A DNA stretch of 64,000 bases from Heterobilharzia americana (lineage: Eukaryota; Platyhelminthes; Trematoda; Strigeidida; Schistosomatidae), in the NCBI GenBank assembly GCA_944470555.2, contig OX104130.1, positions 45,045,491 to 45,109,490 of the forward strand. Reading direction: 5' to 3'. Below the pieces are notes generated by a model. That model saw nothing but the letters and a program-made list of their open reading frames with translations. It searched no databases and had not been told where the DNA came from. The translations under genes and the position numbers were made by a program. Positions 23,412 to 35,599 of the stretch are shown piece after piece (position 1 is the first letter of the stretch; each line of letters begins with the position of its first letter).

Positions 23412-24270
23412 AAATGCCTCCTTCAAAAGACCTATCCAGCTGCCATGTTAGTCGCACTTTACCAAACGAATTGCTCACTGAAACAATCAAAGGTTGTTGA
23501 CAGGTCTCCTCTTCGTGTTATTTCCAACTGCTTATACCAAGTCACATGTACTTACCAAAGCACATACATTGGACGAACGGAAAGAAGGGTTTGTGACCAC
23601 CCGTGAGAGAACATAACAAGGAATTTGTGGCTGAGAGGTGGAAAGTTCTTCAACAGAGCTATTAGTGGTCACCTTATTGATAGTGGACATAAAACTGGTA
23701 TCAAGAAATCATTCAAAATAATTACTAAACAGGTGAATTGGAGTTTGTTACATTCCACTGAAGCGGTAGCCATTAGACGATTGAAATTAAATCCATGTAT
23801 TCAGAAACAAATGGTTATTGGTCTGTCCCTAGCATGACTAAACTCTAGTGATGTTGACAATCATCATGCATTTTACGTATCATTATCGATTAATGCGCGT
23901 TTATTGCTATTTCATTTCACACTCTTGACCTAATTAACTGAATTCTACTCATCTTATTTGCCTAGGTAACACAAACCCTGTGACCATTTTAGGCGTATTT
24001 TATATAACCTTTCTCAAAGTGCCTATCCAACTTCCGCTTTCAAATACTCATCCGATCCTTCCATATACTGACAAGCTAACTGTTAGGTCTTGCATATTTA
24101 TTCGCTCAATTAGTGTGTCTTCAATCACGTTGTATCACGGTTACCCTTATTTCAAGCCGATAACTTTCTAACGAATTGTATCAAGTGTGCAAGCATTTTC
24201 ATAGGCTGATGTTAAAATTATTTTCGGTGGTATGCAGCTGACGAGAACCCGTGAATCAAGATGGGTCTGT
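23412..24270 (+). mobile_element. Penelope-like element fragment C3, right arm of the inverted pair
   Basis: Partner of 21170-22028. Identity starts at 'aaatgcctccttcaaaag' and stops sharply after 'aagatgggtctg' at 24270. The open frame at 23980-24171 lies in the 3' flank and is duplicated in the left arm; it has no recognised motif and may be untranslated. Confidence 0.85.
23447..23837 (+). pseudogene. PLE GIY-YIG endonuclease remnant in C3
   Basis: A single frame reads through NCLYQVTC (GIY strand, about 23526-23549), STYIGRTERR (YIG strand, 23559-23588; YIG at 23565-23573), FFNRAISGHLIDSGH (helix and HLxDxGH), then STEAVAIRRLKLNP (conserved helix Glu and the basic KxxP segment), CIQKQ, and ends SLA with TGA at 23835-23837. 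These are the ordered hallmarks of the endonuclease that PLEs use to nick their target. A TGA at 23604-23606 interrupts the frame just after VCDHP, where an arginine codon (CGA) would be expected. There are no frameshifts. The reverse-transcriptase part that should lie upstream is not visible. The copy is inactive as it stands. Confidence 0.85.
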
Positions 24271-24949
24271 CCTATTTTACTTCACGTTTATTGTTGCTTT
24301 GTTTGACTAGTTTGGATATGATCAAACTTTGTTAGTGTATTAAACCATTGTGCTTTTTTATGTCATTTGAAATGGAGGGAAATAAGTTGCTTATCACATT
24401 AGACCTAACAGTACCTGAATAGTTTCTCTGTTTTGGTCATTGAAGATCTTTCAACTGAAGTCTTACGTAAGTTTATCAGCATCTCGGCACTAATCAGAAG
24501 CAACAGCATACATTTTAGAAATAAATGTAATTCAAGAATTTCAAAAATGCCCAGTTTCAATTTTATTAGGGATGTGAGTTGATAATATTGTTCTCAAGTC
24601 GTTCTCTTTAGGCTTTACTGTAAAATGCAAAATATTTCTCATAAGTGAAAGCTTAAACGAATCATAGTAGTTTTCTGTACTCTGTAGTAGCAAGAAAGTG
24701 AACGATGCAAATAGTAGATATCTAGATAATACTGAGAATAATAGAGATGGGTTGGGGGTGTAAACATTTAAGCAATTGACGCAGGTCAAAACTTAGAAAA
24801 TTTAAATTTAAATATTACTAGCGTATGAAATGTGTAGGTAATCAAAGTTTGAGCGGATAATCATTAGTACCAAAAGGGTGGAAAAAGGGAAGGGGATGAA
24901 GACTGAATTTCATTCTTTGGTTTTTATCTAGCTAAAGCAGAAATAAAGG
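24271..24949. other. No gene seen
   Basis: AT-rich sequence. The minus frame 24541-24789 has no motif. The last part may include the 3' flank of the PLE fragment that follows on the minus strand. Confidence 0.45.
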
Positions 24950-25222
24950 TTGCTGAAACTTTTTCTGCACACAAAGATTAGGGCTAGTTTCTCTAATTCC
25001 TGTAGCCTCAGCCATATGTAAAATGCGGGTGCGAATTCCATTTGAAAGTTTCTGTGGAGTACGATATATGATTTTGAATGTTTTGTTCTAATCTCTTACA
25101 TGACTACTGTCAACCGAATGCGTTAACGGTAAGTGTTCAGCAACACGTTTGTTAAGCCGCCTAGTTGTATGCTGAATATAGCTTTCTCCACAGGAGCAGC
25201 TAAACTGATAAATGAACATAGA
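24950..25222 (-). pseudogene. PLE GIY-YIG endonuclease remnant C4 (second subfamily)
   Basis: The minus strand reads FIYQFSCSCGESYIQ (25212 downwards), then TTRRLNKRVAEHLPL, then after a frame break FKIIYRTPQ, and further on HMAEATGIRE, then SPNLCVQKK. These match the GIY, YIG, HLP, EAxxIR and LCVQK segments of PLE endonucleases. The YIG glycine is replaced by glutamine, and at least one stop or frameshift occurs between HSVDSS and FKII. The conserved helix glutamate is retained. Sequence upstream of the GIY strand is missing: the reading frame stops at the edge of the palindrome that begins at 25223. Confidence 0.75.
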
Positions 25223-25244
25223 GTCTTGGTTGTATTGTGTTCTC

Positions 25245-25303
25245 TAAGCTGAGTCTTGCAGCTTTCATCGTCTTGCCAGACGACATCATCAGTACTAACT
25301 TCA
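25245..25303 (-). ncRNA. Hammerhead ribozyme core, intact catalytic residues (P1, minus strand)
   Basis: On the minus strand CTGATGA is at 25286-25292 and GAAA at 25263-25266. Between them TCGTCT and AGACGA form a six-pair stem II capped by GGCA, with an extra unpaired T on the 5' side. Stem III would be minimal (AGCT), as in the minimal hammerheads reported for PLEs, which are thought to work best as dimers. Stem I partners (towards AGTTAGTA on one side and GCAAGACTC on the other) pair poorly, so activity is uncertain. Confidence 0.65.
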
Positions 25304-25329
25304 GTATGAACTTCATACTGACTGCATGC

Positions 25330-25382
25330 TGAAGTTAGTGCTGATGATATCGTCTAGCAAGACGACAAAAGCTCCACGACTA
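25330..25382 (+). ncRNA. Hammerhead ribozyme core, one core residue altered (P1, plus strand)
   Basis: CTGATGA is at 25341-25347. Stem II is TCGTCT (25350-25355) paired with AGACGA around AGCA. The GAAA position reads AAAA (25367-25370), which changes the conserved G and should impair catalysis. Stem I keeps GTG before the core and CAC after the cleavage region (25374-25376), plus AGTTA against TAAA further out. Confidence 0.65.
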
Positions 25383-25443
25383 AACAACCCAGCTCACAGA
25401 ACACAATGAAGCCAAGACCATCCACTTGAGCTACAAATATTCC

Positions 25444-28400
25444 CCAGCATATCGAAGTGGCAGAACTGGGCAGCTTCTTTTTTCTGAGCAATATTTATCG
25501 GCGGACTGGAAATGTCTGTGGTATCATGCTGTTCCCATTATGCTTATCATCATTAAGATTATTATTACTGTTATTGCTGTTACTTTTATCTAGTTATCTA
25601 CTATTTGTAAGCCTCATTTCTTTGGTACTAAAGGCTAGGGATTTCACCGTGGCTGGTTTTATGTTTTATATATGAGAAAGTTGGTGTATTTTAGCTTAAA
25701 GCCTGCTGATAGCCAACTAAAAACACTATTGCGCACTTAAATGTCTTCAAATGTAACGTTTTTTATAATGAACAATTATAAGTTTATGATGGTTAGCGCA
25801 GTCAGAATAAACGCAATCTGAACTATGAAGAATTTAGGATGAGAACACCTCTTATTTTTACTCTCATCACGCTCATTTTATTTCTTAGATATGTACTGTA
25901 GCTTAAATTTTATGAATGGTGAACGATTTATTAATGCAGTCGGGAAAACCACTGAGTACGCCACTATTATTATCGTTTTCTTTTTGCGTTTCTTCGAGTT
26001 CTAAACATCAGAGTTGCTTTTTCAATAACAGCTACCAGTTTGGGATAAATAAACTGACCACTCCGTAAGTGATTTATCACCATCATTAGAGTGATTAGAT
26101 GATAAATTAAGCTGGGCTAAAAAATAAAAATAAAATCTGGCATTCAGTTTTTGGCTTTTAAGGCGAGTGATATCCCAAAATATCCAAATGAGTTGTCTTT
26201 CGCCATGTATAAATCCACTAGTTTTGAATGGAATTCTCATGCAAAAACCGTTTAAAAATATGTACCTCGTCATCAATGTTAGTGATATATTGAACCGTTT
26301 TAAGAATTTTTTCAGCTAAATTTTTTCGATCATCAGGTAACTTTCAGTCTTTTCAGTAAGAATTCATTGTCATATCTACCTGAAGGGCTTCTCTTCAAGC
26401 TATAAATATGGGATTTCCATGTACATTTTGTATTTCCTTAGTTGCCTCTAGGAAGCCTGAAACACCTAATTTGTGGTCTTTATTACAGTTACTGAGCAAA
26501 ACCAAAACTTGTTTGCAACAAGTTTGCTTGTTGTTAACCTTAACTTAAGCAAAAGTTGAATTTGTGAGCATTTACCTTTCATGTTCACCTATATATGATT
26601 TACAACGGGGATTTACAGTTATGTAAAACACTGTTGATTCGAACTGCTATTGTTTCAGCACACTGTCTGATATTTACTGATCATTGGTGCCTCTTGAAAT
26701 GCTATTTCTCTCGATTAATAATGTTACTGGCTGCCTTAAAAGTGTAATTAGTATAAGTATACACTCAACACCATTACCAAAAGCTTATTCCAAATGTTTT
26801 TGACTTCATTTTCGTCTACAATAAAATCAGAAAATTCATGGGTTTTGGGATACTTAAACTAACTTTTTAAAGGCCTAACTGAATTTGTGGAATGTCATTC
26901 GTGTTTGCAGTCAAAATGACATCAGCTAACTTTTAGTGTAAGTATAAGCAAACTTTCGATTTATTCATTTTTAAATTCTTTGAGAGTTGATGATTTTTCA
27001 CCGTTTAATGTACTCCAGTTTACTGCCAAAGTAGTTGTTTCTTACGCTTCTTCATACTCTTCGATGCTCATAAGCTCATTTATTCATGTTCATGTCTTCA
27101 GACTAGAAATGGATACATAAAAATTCAATTCCTGCTGTTGCTGCAAATGTGTTCTCTAATTTAATTGAAATGTAACATTTAGTATGTTCACTTAGATAAG
27201 TCTGTAGATAAAGAAGTATATTTTCTTGCTCAAGTTTTCATAAATCCTTCACTAATAAAGATAAATTCCATTTTGGTGGGATTAAGGGATTTTATTTATA
27301 TTCCTAAAAGAGAGGATTTGACTACTGTTGCACTTATAATAATTTAAAGCATTTGCATGCAAAGAGATCAGTCATAACCTATGGAATTCCTTGACTTCAT
27401 ATTTGTCGAACAATTTTTAAAGTTAAGTTGAATGATCAGTTGATGTTGAATGAGTGTTTAGATGCAAGAAACTTAACGATAATTTAAATAAAATTCACTT
27501 TGGAATATCCCTGATGGCTGCAATACTTTCTGACTTTCATAATTAACCAAGACTTAAACTGATCCTTTTTAAAATGGCCTGAGATAAATAATCCATAAAA
27601 GATAATAAATTACGTAAAGTTGATGACCAAATTTATAAACGGAAGTATTGTTCACGTATTCTAGCATGCTATCTTTCAAGAAATGATAAATTATAAGCTG
27701 AACTATGTTATTTAAACGAAAAATGAATGATGAAAACGTCTACGCCCCAAACCGTTTTTAGAAAACGGATACGGTTATCATTTTCATGTAAATACGAATC
27801 GCTTTTGGTTTCGATGTTGTGACATCGTACTTGGAAGAAGATTGCACACAGTCTAAAAAGCTAGAAGCCTAATTATAGCTCTGTCGTATCAATAAATTCA
27901 CATTATTCATGTGCATAATTATTGTACTCAATAAAGTTGTCACTAGTTTTGTTAGCGAATATATCCTAATTCGGCATTCAATGCCATAAACGTACATGGA
28001 ACACACTGAGAGCATCGGGATTTTGATTTATCACAATTATTTTACGGAAATCTTTTACAACAAAAAGCATATTATGAAAGAAGTGTATTCAAAATTTTAT
28101 GGTATTTATGGAGTGCACAAAAAGATGACCATTAGTTTCCAGGACGACAGCTAATAAGAGTAAGCACTCGATGGAATGACCAAATGTGCTGAACAAATTC
28201 TACAATTCTAAAGCTTAAAAGACGTATAAAAAATATTTTTACTCTAACTACATACCGAAATATCAACATTGCCTCCTTAGGTAAAATGACTTGGTGTGGT
28301 TACTCACTTCTGACATCCCAGTATTCTTCATTATGCTTGATTAGGCAAGCTAAGTGGGTCCTCTGAAAACGGTCATCAGAAAATCTCGTGAAGTCCATCT

Positions 28401-28724
28401 TTCGCTTTTAAATACGTACCTACCCATCATCTGAAGTTATTTCATCAAGACTCTAAGAGCAAGCTGTGTTTTCTTCTAGACCAACAAAATATACTTCGCA
28501 ATGGAAAAGATTTATTGAAAAGTTCCGTTTGTAACTTTTGTGTTAGGAGAAACATCATTTATCTTGGTTTCAAATTGAAATAGTTTTGTCTGATACATAA
28601 ATCTTAAACACATAAAAACCCTAGAAGATGTTTCTCAATTTATTTTCCAAAGAAATCTTTTTTTATTATAGCTAGAATGAAAATGAAAATCTCATAATAG
28701 TGTGTTAACTGTAGCTACTTCAAA
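25444..28724. other. Gene-free AT-rich stretch
   Basis: I see no motif-bearing frame. The frame at 25457-25675 (plus) is Leu-rich and low-complexity, and 26022-26276 (minus) is featureless. From 26277 to 33461 no open frame reaches 60 codons on either strand. Confidence 0.5.
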
Positions 28725-28860
28725 GGAGTCCCTTACTAGGAGGAAACAGCTCCTAGGTTTTCAATGGTTCATGAAATGATGTCAGTCCGTGATGAATACT
28801 ATCCTCAAAATGATTATGTCTATTGAGGTCTTGGATATTGAGTAAGTAACTATAAGTGTC
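28725..28860 (+). repeat. Old interspersed repeat D, copy 1
   Basis: The blocks 'cttactaggaggaaacagct' (28732-28751), 'ggttttca' (28757-28764) and 'gtcagtccgtgatgaatact' (28781-28800) align in order with 34100-34185 of copy 2. The origin is unknown; it resembles a repeat I associate with trematode introns, but I cannot name it. Confidence 0.4.
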
Positions 28861-31800
28861 ACATATGTGCTGTATTGTAGTCGCGTCAGTCACTGCCTAG
28901 AATTTAGAAGCTCTGACTTTAAAAATTAGATATCTGAGTATTTACAGGTTTCTTGACTTCTTGTTTATTTACTATAATCTTATAAGTAGTTTTTGTGATC
29001 TTGATTTGATTTTCTAATCGTTATCACCTTCAGACTTTATTGACCATTTTCGATGACCTTGTTTTGACCCACCAGATATCGATGTATGCATATATTTTGT
29101 TGCAATTATGATAACAATGTACAGATTTTGAAAATGATTAGTGGGAAAAAAAATTCTCTTTAAATTGTCGTTAGTTAATTTCTTGATATGGTAGGCACCT
29201 GTTCGTTACAACCTGAATGCCAAAAGTTTTAGGTGACATAAAACTTCATACTAATCTTCTGTGACAAACTTTGCATCCGGTTAGTAGAATGTGATTCTGT
29301 TATTCAGTCGGAAATAATGGTCATCACTAATTTCAGAGACAACGGAAATCGAATTTCGCATTTCATTTGAACGAATGATGACCACCTTTTCTCTCAAGTG
29401 AAGAGATGTTTGAAAGGTCATGACATTTTAAGCTATGTCCTATAAAAAATGATTTATCGAGCAAAATGCTGCTTGTCAGTACTAACAAAAGATTTCCTTG
29501 TCATCAAAAATAAGTCATGTGATGAGAATGTTAAGTTTCTCTATTCTATTTTGACTTGTCATCTTGACAAATCAAAGAATTTTTGTTTTTAACGAATATT
29601 TGACTATTCAAGATTATGTTTTCCACATACGGTAGTAAACCTTTTTCATCCTTGCATATTTCAGACTTGTTACATCACTTAAGGAATAATAATTCCGAGG
29701 TATCCAGTGTAGCCAAAAAGTGCGTGTTTTCTTAGAATCTGGAAGTTGATAGGATGTAAGCCAAATTTAATAATTCTGAAAGGCGGAACTGATTTAATGA
29801 AATAATAAAATACTGAAGCGCTGATTTCTGCCAGTTTTGAAGATATAGTTTCAACAACTCATACTACTATGTTGCAAGTGTTTCCTGAGAACGTGGTAAG
29901 TTCGTCTTATCAATGGACAGCGAAACACACAAATCGGTAAGGTTAAACCTTTGCGAATAAAAGATTGGGAATTCATTTGATTTTGTAAGGTAGGTCACAT
30001 AAATTAATGAGATAATTGAGCCTACTGCATAAAATGATTTTTATTCTTCACTTCTGAATGGACTACGGACATAAATCAGTTTTTGTACATGCGATTTCAC
30101 AAAATCTGACCCTAAATTTGCATTCCATATGATTCACTCAAAGAAAAACTGGTTTACAAGTCAGATTAGTTGATGTAGTTATCACTAGTGTGGATAGTGC
30201 TGCAACGAGGTCCTTTATGAATCAAATTTATGTTGACAGTTCAACAATAATTTTTAAAATTATGATATAACCACAGTAATCTTTGAACTCAATTTTTGTA
30301 CACGTATGGAAATGATCTACTGGATTTGAAGACCGATCATTTTATCCCAATTGAAATTTGCTGGTCACATATTAAGGAAACCCTATTTCCACATTTACTT
30401 TTTAGATGTGATATAGAAACAAAGAGGTTAATGAAAGCCTAATCTGTTACAGAAACACCAGAGAATTCGCCAGTTTAGAAAAAGAAAAACTCCATTCAAT
30501 ATATTTTAGAATACCTAATGTAAGCTGTTTGCCAGCCTAATCGGAAAACAAAACTTTTATTTCTGCTGGGCTACGTTGATAATTCTAACCAGCTCTCTTT
30601 TGAATAATCTTTGATAGATAATATTTCATCACTACTCATCTTTTTGGTTACTGATCAATTTATATGCTCTTTTAAATTTGATAAGAGTGGATATTTTTTG
30701 CGCATCCTCTGTGAATGTGTTATACAAGCCTTATGTTTGATTACTGAAGTAGCAATGTCATAATGCAATTGTCTTTTCTACCTGTGAACATCTAATGCAG
30801 TCACGTCATTTACTTCATTGTAAGTTATACTTTCAAGCAATCTCTTTAGATGCTAAATTTCTTATCACTTGTATATCGGTGGTGCACTAAAAATACATAA
30901 GGGTTAAATATGCATTAAAAGTCTCCGTTATCGTTTTTTTTTACTAATACTTGATTTTATTTTATGCTACATTTGTAATTCTAACACTATGATTAACATA
31001 ATATTCTTCATCTTAGGCAGCTCGCAACCTAAGTTTCATCTTCCGAGATAAATTCTCTTTGAATTGCCATCTTTCTTGAAGGCTTACTGATTTCTAACTT
31101 TGTCCGTGAAAACACCATCTAGTAGGGAACGTAGTAACACAAATATCAAACAATAAAACTAAATGAGCTATCGCAGATTGTTTATGAAATTGCAGTCAAC
31201 ATCCACAAAGACAAAATGCCGAATGATGTCATCGTTTTACCAATTTCATGCTTAAATATATAAGCTATCAGTTTTACACTAGTTATCTGTAGTGTTTACC
31301 AGTGGATACCTTAACCGACATTTTAGTTCAGAATACAGAGAGCAAACAATTCATGCACAAAATATACACAACCAAAACATTCAGCATAAAACCGTCAGGT
31401 TTGAATACAAAACTCTATGAAAGTTATAAAATTCAAGTGAATAAACGGAGGCAAGGAAGCGGAATGTAGTGATTCTGTTCTAGTTAACAGAAAGTGAGTA
31501 CAGTTATATCAAAAACCTCATTTTATGACATTGTCATGGGAGCAAGTTAGTTCCGTTTTTTACATGGACAGTCTATGAATGATAAAGCTATATAGCTCAT
31601 TGACCATCAGTTCCTGTGTGTCATAATGCCTATTCGGTTCGATTTGTTGATGGGATGGACAATATTCTCGAATTTGTGAACCCTTACTGGAAGATTATGG
31701 TAACTAGCTCTGGGGAGGCTTCCATAGTCCTGCTTCATGATTTCTGCTCATTTCTATACATGAACATTCTACCTTTAATGACATGCTAACTTCAAGAGTG

Positions 31801-34015
31801 AAGATAACAGGGTAACCACAATAAATCGTGAATTTCTGTCATGATCTATAGCTTGCTACCGTAATGATCTTAGGAATAAAATACCACCTGGTTAAGTTTC
31901 TTACAGCTGAGAAATATGAATTATCTAGTTAGAAATTCCATTTTCCCAATTAATTATGAGGCGAGTAGTGAGCAATAGATCAGAGGTAAACAACAATAAA
32001 AGGTATTCTTTTGAAAATCTGGCTTTTAAGGAAAAAATGAATCTGAGCGGTGACTTTTTTCATGGTGTCAATACTTGAAACCATAGTCATCTAGTTGTGC
32101 CGCTGACTGATGAAACTGGTAAAGAAGAGAGTAATTACCATCACATCTTTTCTGACATTTTTAGATAGGCATTTATTTCATGTCATGTGAAATTCACAAA
32201 GCATTAGAAATGTTTTATTATCTACCGTCCTTAACTCATTAGTTACGTAAAATGATGAAATATAACCTGAACAGAAATTCAAGACATTTCATTTAAGAAT
32301 AGCAAAGGATTTTTGTTTTCTCTTTACTTTCCTTATTTGACAACTAATAATGTCATTATTTCCTCACTGCACATTTGTCTTTCATTTAATGAACTAAAGT
32401 TATTGAACCGTCAGTTCTAAACTAACCACCATTTTTATTCTACTGAGTTCAAAAGTGAGTTCACTTAATGTTCATGTGAACTTAGGCTGAAACCCAACAG
32501 CAAAATTGTGCGAGGTTTTCCTCAAGATTTCTAATATTTTTCTTACCCCTACATCGGCCATAATTATATTGTACACCATATTAAGTATTAAGTAGACTAG
32601 TTTATTTATCTAGGTTGACCAGGTTGATATCATGTTTAAAAAACAAGTCAAATCTCCTACATCATATACTTCATTACTTTCAGATATCAAAAAGACTTTC
32701 GATTGTTAACAGATGAGTAATAAATATATGTTGGGGAGTAGTTTGCATTTGAATATACGTAAGTGGCTGTACATTTAATACTTTTATATACTCTTTGTGG
32801 CAGACTTGCCGCAGCTATATAGTTTCTTAACTGTACCGAAAACCATATTAAGGTCATAAAAAGCATTCGTAACTATTTGTTTCGCGCAATCTTTGACAAA
32901 GATATTGTTCTTAATGAATGCATGCTGTTGGTTTTCTACATTCTTGGTAGGTAGATTTAGATAAAATTGTTTTTTATTTTTAAATGTGTCTCAGTGTTTC
33001 CTTAAGATTTAAAAGTTTTGCTCACAGAAATATGTTCGTTTTGCAACAAGAATTTATATTACGATAACCTCAATAATGTATCCGAATTGATCATCAGGAT
33101 CTTATCATTTCATGAAAGTTGGCTTTCAGAGAATAAAAAGTGATGTTCATACTGAATTTGTTATGCATTTGATGACATGAATTTTAACCGAAGTTATTTT
33201 TGATACACTGGAAATCGTTTTGATTTGCCAAAAATAAGTATGTCTGATGGCGTTCAAGAGAATTAATAACAACCGAAACTAAGAATGACCTGCTTATGGT
33301 ATTTACTGATTCTTGATGTTTTCATTTTCAGAGAACAACAAGAAACATGAAAAGATAAACATTACACTAAAATATTAGTTGAGAATGAAATAATGATACG
33401 TTTTCAACCTCTTCATGTTCTGCCGAAGACCTCATGTTTTCAGTGTATTACTGCCTACGTTTTAATTTCCTTTTTGGTTTTGTACTTCAAAACCATGAGG
33501 TTTGTTTATTGATAAGAAAGTATCCATTTTCTTATTGACAAAGAAGATATTAATTTGACACAGTGGGTTCAATACATCACTTTCCTTATTCTTTTCACGC
33601 AAACGTCTAGTGAACTTGTATACCATTAGAAAATTCCAGTTCCACAAAGTTGATAAGGATGTGTATGTGAAAGACTGTTTCGTTAGTTGAACGCCCTGTG
33701 GTTTTCAGCCTTTGGATAAATTACTACCAAATATTTTTGCGATTTTAAAAGCTTAGATAAGTGAAGTAATATGTACTTTCTTGCTTTAAAAATGTATTCC
33801 TGTTGAGGACAGTTTGTTCTAAGTAAGGTATGTGACATCATAAACCGAAGGACAGTTTTCCAGTTTTCAGCTTTCCACCTAAACATTACAGTATGGTAAT
33901 GCCACTATTAATTATTGTCTTCCTATTCAACTTGTTTGTCTCCACCGGTAACGACTTCTCACTGGAACTTTATGAATCACCTCATGAAGTTAATCACTAA
34001 TGAGCACTAGAATAA
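28861..34015. other. Gene-free AT-rich stretch (about 5 kb)
   Basis: Nothing supportable on either strand. The two small minus frames at 33462-33647 and 33683-33886 lack motifs. Confidence 0.5.
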
Positions 34016-34215
34016 TTGATTTTGAAGGCTTGTAGGGATTTACTTATTGATTTAGGTTCTGGATCTGCGGGTAGGTCATGGGTATGCACTGCTGAAGAGT
34101 CCTATACTAGAACGAGGCAGCTGTCCAGTGCTGTCAGGTTTTCAGTGTTTATCCGGCTTATGTTAGTCCATGATGAATACCAACTTGAAGTAGGGTAAAT
34201 GTTATATACATAGCA
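34016..34215 (+). repeat. Old interspersed repeat D, copy 2
   Basis: This has higher GC than its surroundings and aligns with 28725-28860. It contains 'tctggatctgcgggtaggtc' and 'agtcctatactagaacgagg'. The 60-codon frame over it (34016-34198) is probably a by-product of the repeat. Confidence 0.4.
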
Positions 34216-35599
34216 TTAGGAGACTAGGAATGTAGACATTATGGAGCAACTTAAAGTACTTTATAGAAAGATATTCTCACTTTAGTGATAAGTAAGTATC
34301 TACTCAAAGTAACTAACATTAGTTTGAATTTAAGGAAATCTATGTAGTACATATCATTCAGTTATGGTGCGTATAGATGAATCAATTTATTATCAGATAC
34401 AAAAAGACAATATTGCTTTTACCAGAAAGAAGTCAGTCACTAAGCTATGTTAGGACTTTGCACAACTTATCAGACAGGCCTCGGGAGTCAGAAAGAGTTA
34501 TTTTCACAAGAAAAATAGGAATCTAGTTATTTTATATAAAGAATTTGTCAGATGCTAAAGCAAAAAAAGAAAAGAACTTAGAGTAAAATCCCAGCTAATA
34601 AGTGTTTTTGGTGTTCAGTTTTGTGTGAAATTTATAAATATGGAATGCGAGGAAGACTGATCAGTCTTGCTTTGAACAGTAAGACAACAGATAGTTTAAA
34701 ATTACCCACAAGTTTGGTACTTATTGACAGACTGGACGTCAAACATAAAACTGTGAAATTCATGGGCTAGAGTTAATGGAAGAGACTTCATTTGACACCA
34801 ATTAGAACAATCGTTATCGTTTTAAAACGAGAAGTAATTCACTAAACTTTAAAGTCAGACACTGAAGTTTTGTTAGTAATTTTAAACAATCAAATTTTTG
34901 CCAACAAGATTCTTTATCAAAAGAATAAAGATTTGAGAAAAAGAAATTTAGGCAAAATAGGTAGTTGGTTAGTTAAGACACCCATAGCTCAAACATTTTA
35001 AGCAGATATAAATTATTTTAAATAATGTTGTTGATGAACAAATCAGATACTGTAATTGCATTTGTTTTACTTAACCATTTGAAATATTCTGGTGCTGGAT
35101 GAAACGTAAACGCTTGAAACATAGAACGTCATTTATTTCGATATTATGAATACCTGGCCATGTTTTACCATACAAAAAGCTTTCGACATGAGTTCAGAAT
35201 CCATGTGCCTTTATTGTGGTTTGGATAGGTGGAAAAATTGCAGATTTACCACTTAACTGACTGCAAAAATAATGCAGCATTTCTTTTTGTGTTCAATACG
35301 TTTTTAACATGAAAACGGAACCTTTCATGGGAATTGTTGATGGCTAACCTTGCAATTTAATGCATGCGTATATGACTAAGGAGACAGTAAATGAATATCG
35401 ATTAGTCACTGGAAAGCATTTGACTTCATTTGTTCTGAGCCTGATTTCTGACCGAATTCTGTAGATTGATTTACAGTGTAACAGTAAAGTTAGGAGACTG
35501 ACCGTCACGATATACTTCAAAAGATGTAAGTTGGATGGAAGCAATCAAAAAGAATTTCTGGATCTAGATACCATACTTGCTATATTTGTAATGAAGGCG
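34216..35599. other. No gene seen
   Basis: AT-rich sequence. The minus frame 35344-35544 lacks motifs. Confidence 0.45.

Larger units (their letters stand above)
25223..25443. repeat. Ribozyme-bearing palindrome P1 (PLE terminal-repeat-like)
   Basis: The left arm (25223-25303) is the imperfect reverse complement of the right arm (25330-25419), separated by about 26 bp. Each arm contains a hammerhead-like core, one per strand. The right arm continues into a segment ('gagctacaaatattcccc', about 25428-25445) shared with the loci at 42.93 and 49.28 kb. PLEs are known to carry hammerhead motifs in their terminal repeats (pLTRs), and this block abuts a PLE endonuclease, so a pLTR origin is the likely reading. 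Confidence 0.75.

Noticed and set aside
24236..24270. CTGACGAGAA word in the PLE right arm (and reverse complement in the left arm), a possible hammerhead core
   Set aside because: No stem II, GAAA or stem I partners could be found nearby.
25457..25675. Leu-rich frame that could be a signal-anchor protein
   Set aside because: It is driven by low-complexity TTA-rich sequence (25555-25600); there is no other evidence of coding.
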